This document shows, piece by piece, positions 13,877 through 20,237 of a DNA stretch of 23,840 nucleotides. The first letter of the stretch is position 1; each line of letters starts with the position of its first letter. The notes below the pieces were generated by a model, which was not told the origin of the DNA, searched no databases, and worked only from the letters and a program-made list of their open reading frames with translations. Source of the DNA: Pseudomonadota bacterium (GTDB taxonomy: Bacteria > Desulfobacterota > Desulfovibrionia > Desulfovibrionales > Desulfovibrionaceae); NCBI GenBank assembly GCA_023390395.1, contig JAEWCY010000187.1:1-23840 (forward strand). The letters run 5' to 3'. Made by a program: the position numbers and the translations under genes.

Positions 13877-16249
13877 ATGACGACGCGCGCATCGCGAAAA
13901 CCGGCCCGGCAGGGCCCATCGCCCCTGGACCGGTTCGCCCAGGCCTCGGGGGGCCTGCTCACCCGCATCCGCTGCTCGCTGATCACCAAGCTGGCCATCG
14001 TTTCCGGCGCGGCCCTGATGTTCTTCTTCTTCTTGTGGTCCTCGATCAACATGGAAGCCATGGAAGCCCTGTCCATGGAAAACACCGTGTCGGACATCGA
14101 CCGCCTGGGCACCACCATCATCCTGGGCCTGCACGACTCCATGCTGACCTACGCGCCCGACGCCACCCAGGAGATCGTGCGCAACATCGGCTCCCAGCGG
14201 GCCATCCGCTCCATCCGCGTCTACAACAAGCGCGGCGAGATCAAGTATTCCAACCAGACCACCGAGATCGGGGCCGTCACGGACATCAAGCAGGAGGCCT
14301 GCTACGTCTGCCACCGCCTGGAGCCGCCGCTGTCGCGTCTGGACATCAAGCAGCGCACCCGCGTGTTTACCGACGCCTCCGAACAGCAGTGCCTGGGCAT
14401 CATCTTCCCCATCCGCAACGACGTCTCCTGCTCGGGCGACCCCTGCCACGTGCACCCGCCCGGCAAGCAGATCCTGGGCCTGCTCGACATGGTGGTCTCC
14501 CTGGAGGGGCCGCAGGCCAACCTGGCCCGGTTCGGCCGCATCAACTTCCTCATGGCCCTGGCCATCGCCGGGGCGCTGTTCCTCATTCTGTTTCTCTGCC
14601 TGCACCTTTTGGTCAACCGGCCGGTGCGGCGCATGATGCGCGCCACCCGGGCCATCGCCCGGGGCGAGGAATTCCAGGGCCTGGACATGCGCCAATGCGA
14701 CGAGATGGGGGAGCTCGGCCGGGCCATCGGGGCCATGGGCCGGGAGGTGCTGTCCAAGCAGGCGGAGCTCGCCCGCCAGATGAAGCGTTATCAGGACCTC
14801 TTCGAGCACGTGCCCTGCACCATTACCGTGCAGGACCGCGACCTGCGCCTGGTCAGCTACAACCAGCTCTTCGCCGGGGAGTTCCACGCCCGGCCCGGCG
14901 AGTACTGCTACAAGGCCTACAAGGGCCTGGACGCCCCCTGCCCCAACTGCCCGGTGATCCGCACCTTCGAGGACAACCTCCCCCACGCCACCGAGGAGGT
15001 GACCACGGCCAAGGACGGCTCCAAGCGCACCTTCTTCGTCAGCACCGCGCCCATGACCGACGCCGCGGGCAACGTCAACGCGGTCATGGAGATCAGCCTG
15101 GACATCACGGACAGCAAGTTCCTGGAGGAGGAGCTCGAACGCTCGCGGCGCAAGTACCTGGCCATCTTCAGCTGCATTCCCACGGCGCTGTTCGTCCTCG
15201 ACCGCGAGACGCTCACCATCGTCGAGTGCAACCAGAAGGCCAAGGAGGTCTACGGCTACGAGCAGGGGGAACTGCTCGGCAAGAGCTTCCTGGACCTCTT
15301 CGCCGACCGCGACCGCAGCGGCTACGAGCGCCGCATCCGGGAACAAAGCCCCATCGACCGGGCCAGGCACGCCAAGAAGGACGGCGAGAGCATCTACGTC
15401 TCGGTGCGCGTGTCCACGGCCGCCTTCCCGGGCAGCCAGGTCTACCTGGTCTCGGCCACGGACATCACCCGCCGGCTCGAGACCGAGCAGCAGCTCATCC
15501 AGGCGAGCAAGATGGCCACGCTCGGGGAGATGGCCACCAGCGTCGCCCACGAGCTCAACCAGCCTATGACCGTCATCCAGACCATCTCCGACTACCTCCT
15601 GCGCAAGACCAAGGGCGACGGGGCCGTGCCCCGGGAGCTCTTCCAGGAGATGGCCGAGGGCATCGGCAAGCACATCGCCCGGGCCACGCGCATCATCAAC
15701 CACATGCGCGAGTTCGGGCGCAAATCCGAGCTCGTGGTCGAGCCCGTGGACCTCGGCGAGGTGCTCTCGCGCACGCTCGAACTTTTCACGCAGCAGCTCA
15801 AGGTGCGCAACATCGAGGTCGCCTGCGACATCGCCCCGGACCTGCCCAAGGTCCTGGCCGAGGGCAACCGGCTGGAGCAGGTGTTCATGAACCTGCTCCT
15901 GAACGCCCGCGACGCCGTGGAGGAGCACGCGGCCGAGGTCGGACCCGGCGCGGTCAAGCGCGTGAGCCTTCGGGTGCACGCCACGGACGACGCCGTCACG
16001 GCCGAGGTCGCGGATACCGGCGGCGGCATCCCCGCCAACATCCAGGACAAGGTCTTCGAGCCCTTCTTCACCACCAAGGCCGTGGGCAAGGGCACGGGGC
16101 TCGGGCTGTCCATCAGCTACGGGATCATCACGGATTACGGCGGTTCCATCGACGTGGTCAACGAACCGGGTCAGGGAGCGCGCTTCGTCATCCGCCTGCC
16201 GCGCCTGCGGCCGGAAAACGGCCACGTCGCCAGGGAGTTGCGCGCCTGA
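13877..16249 (+). CDS. Membrane histidine kinase with periplasmic haem-c motifs
   Basis: 790 residues. TM1 (36-56), a periplasmic sensor (about 57-222), TM2 (225-246), HAMP (246-300), PAS1 (about 310-415), PAS2 (about 425-540), HisKA with H558 (SVAHELNQP) and HATPase_c (NRLEQVFMNLLLNARDA; DTGGGIP; GKGTGLGLSISYGI). The sensor carries C142-YV-C145-H146 and C185-SGDP-C190-H191, that is CxxCH plus CxxxxCH, the two forms used for covalent haem c in the periplasm; this points to a one- or two-haem redox or gas sensor. PAS1 has the C-x10-C-x2-C355-PN-C358-P type motif also seen in the REC-PAS-PAS kinase. ATG 13877 is preferred over an upstream TTG (13859) because GGCGGAGGGG sits just before it. Probable partner: the receiver at 16493. 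A kinase reading periplasmic redox state beside a 16-haem cytochrome operon suggests control of hmc, an inference. Confidence 0.88.
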   Translation: MTTRASRKPARQGPSPLDRFAQASGGLLTRIRCSLITKLAIVSGAALMFFFFLWSSINMEAMEALSMENTVSDIDRLGTTIILGLHDSMLTYAPDATQEIVRNIGSQRAIRSIRVYNKRGEIKYSNQTTEIGAVTDIKQEACYVCHRLEPPLSRLDIKQRTRVFTDASEQQCLGIIFPIRNDVSCSGDPCHVHPPGKQILGLLDMVVSLEGPQANLARFGRINFLMALAIAGALFLILFLCLHLLVNRPVRRMMRATRAIARGEEFQGLDMRQCDEMGELGRAIGAMGREVLSKQAELARQMKRYQDLFEHVPCTITVQDRDLRLVSYNQLFAGEFHARPGEYCYKAYKGLDAPCPNCPVIRTFEDNLPHATEEVTTAKDGSKRTFFVSTAPMTDAAGNVNAVMEISLDITDSKFLEEELERSRRKYLAIFSCIPTALFVLDRETLTIVECNQKAKEVYGYEQGELLGKSFLDLFADRDRSGYERRIREQSPIDRARHAKKDGESIYVSVRVSTAAFPGSQVYLVSATDITRRLETEQQLIQASKMATLGEMATSVAHELNQPMTVIQTISDYLLRKTKGDGAVPRELFQEMAEGIGKHIARATRIINHMREFGRKSELVVEPVDLGEVLSRTLELFTQQLKVRNIEVACDIAPDLPKVLAEGNRLEQVFMNLLLNARDAVEEHAAEVGPGAVKRVSLRVHATDDAVTAEVADTGGGIPANIQDKVFEPFFTTKAVGKGTGLGLSISYGIITDYGGSIDVVNEPGQGARFVIRLPRLRPENGHVARELRA

Positions 16250-16492
16250 GCCGAAGAGTGTATGGTTTTGGAAACAATTTCAGACTATTATGTTTGGAAA
16301 TTACCGACGAGCAAAACCCGGCCGCCGCGACGAAGCAGCCGCCGGGAAAGGGAAATCGGAAGCGCCGCCCTTCCCCGAGCCCCGTTCCCTGTGCTAGGCA
16401 ACCGGTATTCCCGTATGGCTATGGCGTAAATAGCGAGCAACCGCATCGGGAACGCGTCCGCCGCCGGCCGCGCGCCCACCAAGGAGTCGGAG
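16250..16492 (+). promoter_or_regulatory. Intergenic region with TTTGGAAA direct repeats
   Basis: 243 bp between the haem kinase and its likely response regulator. The first 60 bp are AT-rich and contain TTTGGAAA twice (16267-16274 and 16293-16300, 26 bp apart), with TATTAT between them. This looks like a promoter for the regulator gene, but I cannot place a good -35/-10 pair. The rest is GC-rich with no gene. Confidence 0.35.
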
Positions 16493-16849
16493 ATGGCCAA
16501 GAAAATCATGGTGGTGGACGACGATCCCCAGATCGTCTCCTATCTCGTCACGCTGCTTGGGGACAATGGCTTCGAGACGTGCAGCGCCTGCGACGGCGAC
16601 GCGGCCATGGACGTGCTCGAGCGCGAGCGTCCGGACTGCATCACCCTGGACCTGGAGATGCCCCACGAGTGGGGGCCGCGCTTCTACCGCAAGTTCTCCC
16701 AGAAAGACGAGTTCAAGAACATCCCCGTGGTGGTCATAAGCGGGCTGACCGGCCACGACATGGCCATCCGCAAGGCCGTGGCCGCCATCCACAAGCCCTT
16801 CGAGCCCGAGGCCGTGCTCACGGCCGTGAAGAAGGCCTGCGGCGAGTAG
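16493..16849 (+). CDS. Single-domain response regulator (paralogue of the one at 4636-4995)
   Basis: 118 residues, one receiver domain: acidic pocket D9-D11, phospho-acceptor D53 (TLDLEMP), S83 (VVISG), K101-P102. AAGGAG lies 8 nt before the ATG. No DNA-binding or enzymatic domain follows, so it works by contact or phosphorelay. It shares much of its sequence with the receiver at 4636-4995, including MxKK, VDDDP-I, YL, DNG, RPD-ITLD-EMP, GP, QKD, IP-VVI-G and KPFE. Both resemble Rrf1, the regulator linked to the hmc operon in Desulfovibrio vulgaris; which one is the true counterpart needs a tree. It is the likely partner of the haem kinase upstream, 243 bp away on the same strand. Confidence 0.87.
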   Translation: MAKKIMVVDDDPQIVSYLVTLLGDNGFETCSACDGDAAMDVLERERPDCITLDLEMPHEWGPRFYRKFSQKDEFKNIPVVVISGLTGHDMAIRKAVAAIHKPFEPEAVLTAVKKACGE

Positions 16850-16923
16850 CGGCGGCGTCGAGGTTCGCCGGCCTGGGCCGCCTGCAAACGCGCGGGGACG
16901 CGTTCGGCGGGCGCAACGCGAGC

Positions 16924-16970
16924 GGCTTCCCCGGGACCGTCCCAAGCGGCGGGCCGGTCCCGGGGAAGCC
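16924..16970. terminator. Perfect 16-bp inverted repeat between convergent genes
   Basis: Arms 16924-16939 (GGCTTCCCCGGGACCG) and 16955-16970 are exact reverse complements with a 15-nt loop. It stands about 75 bp past the plus-strand receiver gene and 137 bp past the minus-strand larB stop. No T run follows on either strand. It probably serves as a transcript end or stabiliser. Further small GC hairpins follow, such as CCGGGG-ACGG-CCCCGG at 17044-17059; the remaining 16850-17106 sequence shows no gene. Confidence 0.5.
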
Positions 16971-17106
16971 CTGTCCAATGGGCCGCCCGGACGGGTCTTT
17001 CGCTCCCGGGGGTTCGGCGCGAGGCCGGGGACCCGGGCGTTTTCCGGGGACGGCCCCGGACGGCCGGCGCGGCCGGACCAGTACCGCCGGCCCTCCTTCC
17101 TTCGCT

Positions 17107-17886
17107 TTATCCTTTCCCGTTTTCCTCGGCGGACCGCCGGCACAGGTTGTTGACGCGGCAGGCGGCGCAGGCCGCGCCGAAGCCGTTGTCGATGTTGACC
17201 ACGGTCACGCCGCTGGCGCACGAGGTCAGCATGCCGCAAAGGGCCGTGAACCCGGACAGGGCCGCGCCGTAGCCCACCGAGGTGGGCACGGCCACTACCG
17301 GCTGGGGCACGAGGCCGCCGACGACGCTGGCCAGCGCCCCTTCCATGCCGGCGATGACGATGAGCACCCGAGCCCGGCGCAGGACGTCGATGCTGTCGAG
17401 GAGCCGATGCAGCCCGGCCACGCCCACGTCGCTGACGAGAAAGGCCTTGTGGCCGAACATGCGGCAGGTCTCGACGGCTTCCTCGGCCACGGGCAGGTCC
17501 GAGGTGCCGGCCGTGACCACGCCGATCTCGCCCTCGCCGAAGACGACGTCCTCCTCGCCCAGGGTCAGGGTGCGGGCCAGGGGATTGTGGCGCACGCCGG
17601 GGCAGGCTTCGAGCACGCGCCGGGCCGTCTCCTCGGGCACGCGGGTGGCCAGCACCGGCGAACGGCCGCGCAGGCGGCAGAAGATGTCCGCCACCTGCCC
17701 GGCGGTCTTGCCCGCGGCGTAGACCACCTCGGGAAAGCCGTTTCGCAGCGGCCGGTGCAGGTCGATCTTGGTGTGTCCCATTTCCAGAAACGGCAGGTCG
17801 CGCAGGCGGGCCATGCCTTCGTTCACGTCGAGTTCGCCGTTTTTGACGGCGGTCAGAAGCGTCAGGAGCGTCTCTTGGGTGTCCAT
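17107..17886 (-). CDS. larB: LarB, pyridinium-3,5-biscarboxylate mononucleotide synthase
   Basis: 259 residues. LarB carries out the first step of nickel-pincer nucleotide (NPN) synthesis: it carboxylates the pyridine ring of nicotinic acid adenine dinucleotide and releases AMP. The C-terminal half is PurE-like: VVTAGTSDLPVAEEA (123-137), IAGMEGALASVVGGL (178-192) and SCASGVTVVNIDNGFGAA (222-239), with C223 in the position of the reactive cysteine (Cys221 of Lactobacillus plantarum LarB). The gene starts 4 bp after the larE stop codon, so the two are probably translationally coupled; no strong ribosome site is seen. The tail adds a cysteine group, C240-x2-C243-x5-C249, which I do not expect in most LarB proteins; it could bind metal. 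Confidence 0.92.
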   Translation of the reverse strand: MDTQETLLTLLTAVKNGELDVNEGMARLRDLPFLEMGHTKIDLHRPLRNGFPEVVYAAGKTAGQVADIFCRLRGRSPVLATRVPEETARRVLEACPGVRHNPLARTLTLGEEDVVFGEGEIGVVTAGTSDLPVAEEAVETCRMFGHKAFLVSDVGVAGLHRLLDSIDVLRRARVLIVIAGMEGALASVVGGLVPQPVVAVPTSVGYGAALSGFTALCGMLTSCASGVTVVNIDNGFGAACAACRVNNLCRRSAEENGKG

Positions 17887-17890
17887 GCGT

Positions 17891-18736
17891 CTAGGATTCC
17901 GTTTGTCCGCCTCCGGCGGGCTGGTTGGGGCGGCTGGCCCGGTAGCCGGCCAGGTCCACGGTCACGTGGCGCAGGCCGAGCCGTCCGAGGCGGCCGGACA
18001 GGTCGTTTGCGGCGGCGGCGGCCACCAGTTCCGGGATGCTTGCGGCCGCCACCTCGATGCGGGCCAGGTCGCCGTGCAGGCGCAGCCGCGCGCCGGGAAA
18101 GCCGAGATCGTGCAGCACGGCCTCGCCCCGCTCCACGCGGACAAGGTCCGCTTCGTCCACGCGCGCGCCGTGGGGCAGGCGCGTGAGCAGGCAGGGGGCC
18201 GAGGGCTTGTCCCAGGTGGGCAGCCCGCGCCGCCGCGACAGGGCGCGGATGTCGGCCTTGGTGAGGCCGGCGGCGGCCAGGGGGCTGGCCACGCCGAGTT
18301 CGGCCAGGGCCGCCAGCCCCGGCCGATAGTCGCCCAGGTCGTCGCGGTTGGTGCCGTCGGCCACATGGTCCAGGCCCTCGGAAGCGGCCAGTTCGAGCAG
18401 GCGCGTGAAAAGCAGGCGCTTGCAGCGGTAGCAGCGGTCCGGGGGGTTGTCGCGCACGGCCTCGGGAAAAGGCACGGGCAGGAGCCTGTGGCGCGCGCCG
18501 AGCGCCCCGGCCAGGCGCACGGCCTCCTCGACCTCGGCCCGGGCGGCGTAGGGCGGGGCCAAGGTCGCGGCCAGGACGTTCTCCGGGCCGAGGACCGCAA
18601 GGGCCGCCTGGAGCAGGAACGTGCTGTCCACGCCGCCGGAAAAGGCCACGAGCACGCGGCCCAGGCCCCGAAGCTCGCGATCGAGGGCCGCTTCCAGTCC
18701 GGCCGGCGTCGTATCCGGGGTGTCCGCGCGGTCCAT
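17891..18736 (-). CDS. larE: LarE, sulfur transferase for the nickel-pincer cofactor
   Basis: 281 residues. LarE activates the carboxylates of the LarB product with ATP and converts them to thiocarboxylates. The PP-loop SGGVDST is at 33-39. Cysteines C102 and C105 (RCYRC) and C182 (SAPCLLTRLPHG) are present. C182 aligns by motif with the sacrificial Cys176 of Lactobacillus plantarum LarE, and the extra CxxC suggests the variety with a [4Fe-4S] cluster held by three cysteines, which can take sulfide instead of destroying its own cysteine; that assignment is inference. The start at 18736 lies 2 bp after the larC stop codon with GGGAAG close by; an alternative ATG at 18751 would overlap larC by 13 bp. 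The longer open frame upstream is the wrong frame of larC. Confidence 0.92.
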   Translation of the reverse strand: MDRADTPDTTPAGLEAALDRELRGLGRVLVAFSGGVDSTFLLQAALAVLGPENVLAATLAPPYAARAEVEEAVRLAGALGARHRLLPVPFPEAVRDNPPDRCYRCKRLLFTRLLELAASEGLDHVADGTNRDDLGDYRPGLAALAELGVASPLAAAGLTKADIRALSRRRGLPTWDKPSAPCLLTRLPHGARVDEADLVRVERGEAVLHDLGFPGARLRLHGDLARIEVAAASIPELVAAAAANDLSGRLGRLGLRHVTVDLAGYRASRPNQPAGGGQTES

Positions 18737-18738
18737 GG

Positions 18739-20199
18739 CTACTTCCCGCATCCGGCCACGGCGGCGTAGACCTCGGCCAGGGTCAGGCCGTGGGCCTCGG
18801 CCAGCCGGCGGCAGTCCTCGAACTCCGGCTTGGAGCGCAGCACCGCGCCGCCGCGCAGGGCGTTTTTCATGGTCACCGGGCCAAGGGGCGTCTGCCGGGT
18901 CTCGAAGGCCACGTCCAGCACGGTCTTGTCCAGGGGGAAGCTCTTGATCCCAAGCGTGGTGGTGTGGCGAAAGAGCAGTTCCGTGAAGCGGGCCTGTTCC
19001 GCCTCGCCGCACAAAAGCGACAGGCAGGTGGCCGGCCGGCTTTTTTTCATGACGATGGGCGTGAAGTGCACGTCCATGGCCCCGGCGTCCATGAGCAGCT
19101 CCAGGGCCGCGCCGAGCATCTCGCCGGTCATGTCGTCGATGTTGCACTGCAGGAGCCTGGCCGGCTGCGTCGTGCCGCAGGAGTTCCCGGCCTCCGCCTG
19201 GGCCAGGTGGACGCGCAGGAGGTTGGGGATGGCCATGTCGCGGTGGCCGACGCCGTAGGCGGTTTTTTCCACGACCATGGCCGGGGCGTCGGTGAAGCGC
19301 TCGGCCAGGACGGCGATGATGGCCGCGCCCGTGGGCGTGGCGGTTTCGGCCGCCGCCGCCCCCCGGGTGGTGGGGATGCCGTGGAGCAGCTCCACCGTGG
19401 CCGGGGCCGGCACGGGGATGAGCCCGTGGGCGCAGCGCACGAACCCGCCGCCGAGCTCCACGGGCGAGGCCCAGACCGCGTCCACGTCCAGGGCGTGGCG
19501 GCATATGGCCGCGCCCACGATGTCCACCAGGGCGTCGGTGGCGCCGACCTCGTGGAAATGCACCGCCTCCACGGACACGCCGTGCACGGTGGCCTCGGCC
19601 CGGGCCAGGCGGCGGAAGATGGCCAGGCTGGTGCGGCGCACGGGCTCGGCCAGGCCGCTGCCCTCGATGATGGCCTCGATGTCGGACAGGCTGCGGTGGG
19701 GGCCGTGCCCCTGGCAGGCCTGGCCATGATCGTGGCCGGGCTCGTGATGGTCCCCGGCATGGTCGTGCGGCGCGTGGGCGTGGTCATGGCCGTGCTCGTG
19801 CGCATGCTCGTGGTCGTGCGCATGCTCGTGGTCGCGAGCGTGCGCATGGGCGTGCACGTGGTCGTGATGCTCGTGGTCGTGACCATGGCCGTGTTCATGC
19901 GTGTGGCCATGCTCGTGCGCATGCCCGTGGTCGTGTTCGTGCGTGTGTTCGTGCTCGTGGTCATGACCGTGGCCCATGGCCACGCCGTCGGGCGTGGCGT
20001 CGGCGAGGTCCACGTCCACCCGCAGTCCGGCGATGCCGCTTTTGGCGGCCCGGGAGACGCGCAGGTCGAATTCCCCGTCGAGCCCGAGACGCGACAGTTC
20101 GGCGCGCAGATGGCCCTGGTCCACGCCGAGGTGGAGCATGGCCGCCAGGTTCATGTCGCCGCTGATGCCGGCGCGACAATCATAATAAAGGATCTTCAT
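18739..20199 (-). CDS. larC: LarC, nickel insertase for the nickel-pincer cofactor (full-length fusion)
   Basis: 486 residues in one uninterrupted frame, so LarC1 and LarC2 are fused here, unlike Lactobacillus plantarum, where a programmed frameshift joins them. LarC is a CTP-dependent cyclometallase that inserts nickel into the bisthiocarboxylate nucleotide. The N-terminus MKILYYDCRAGISGDM is diagnostic; EAVHFHEVGATDALVDIVGAA (about 207-227) and CNIDDMTGEMLG further on also match the family. Between them lies a His-rich insert at about 75-168 with roughly 41 histidines in 94 residues, mostly HxH with D, E, G, A and T between; LarC proteins often carry a His-rich stretch thought to bind Ni(II), and this one is long. 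It is 38 bp after the MFS gene, with GGGGGA about 9 nt before the ATG. Confidence 0.94.
   Translation of the reverse strand: MKILYYDCRAGISGDMNLAAMLHLGVDQGHLRAELSRLGLDGEFDLRVSRAAKSGIAGLRVDVDLADATPDGVAMGHGHDHEHEHTHEHDHGHAHEHGHTHEHGHGHDHEHHDHVHAHAHARDHEHAHDHEHAHEHGHDHAHAPHDHAGDHHEPGHDHGQACQGHGPHRSLSDIEAIIEGSGLAEPVRRTSLAIFRRLARAEATVHGVSVEAVHFHEVGATDALVDIVGAAICRHALDVDAVWASPVELGGGFVRCAHGLIPVPAPATVELLHGIPTTRGAAAAETATPTGAAIIAVLAERFTDAPAMVVEKTAYGVGHRDMAIPNLLRVHLAQAEAGNSCGTTQPARLLQCNIDDMTGEMLGAALELLMDAGAMDVHFTPIVMKKSRPATCLSLLCGEAEQARFTELLFRHTTTLGIKSFPLDKTVLDVAFETRQTPLGPVTMKNALRGGAVLRSKPEFEDCRRLAEAHGLTLAEVYAAVAGCGK
19695..19975 (-). repeat. larC: Imperfect hexanucleotide repeats coding for the LarC His-rich insert
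   Basis: About 280 bp of degenerate 6-bp units (CACGAG, CACGAC, CATGAG and similar on the coding strand), giving HE, HD, HG and HA dipeptides. Longer units recur locally, for example the 18-bp block TCGTGGTCGTGCGCATGC with its neighbours around 19797-19835. The array stays in frame and is probably made and altered by replication slippage. Confidence 0.75.
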
Positions 20200-20237
20200 C
20201 TTCCGGTTCCCCCGCCTTGCCCGTCCCGGGCTCCGGT

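Noticed and set aside
602..18186. Several very long open frames opposite or out of frame to the genes (e.g. 602-2236 plus, 2233-4218 plus, 4738-7482 plus, 9635-12658 plus, 12938-16225 minus, 13228-18186 plus).
   Set aside because: They are shadows caused by high GC in third codon positions: low-complexity Gly/Arg/Pro/His composition, no domains, no ribosome sites, and each runs over clear genes with strong motifs on the other strand or frame.
17891..19504. LarE extended to 537 residues.
   Set aside because: The extra part is larC in another frame; LarE proteins are about 270-280 residues and a start 2 bp after the larC stop codon fits.
19695..19975. CRISPR-like tandem repeats.
   Set aside because: The units are 6 bp, degenerate and in frame inside larC, with no spacers and no cas genes.
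19700..19980. A plus-strand stretch rich in Val, Met and Leu that looks like membrane helices.
   Set aside because: It is the antisense reading of the LarC His-rich insert; CAC/CAT codons reversed give GTG/ATG. No gene structure supports it.
18739..20199. Programmed frameshift splitting larC, as in Lactobacillus plantarum.
   Set aside because: The frame is continuous from MKILYYD to the end with family motifs in both halves.
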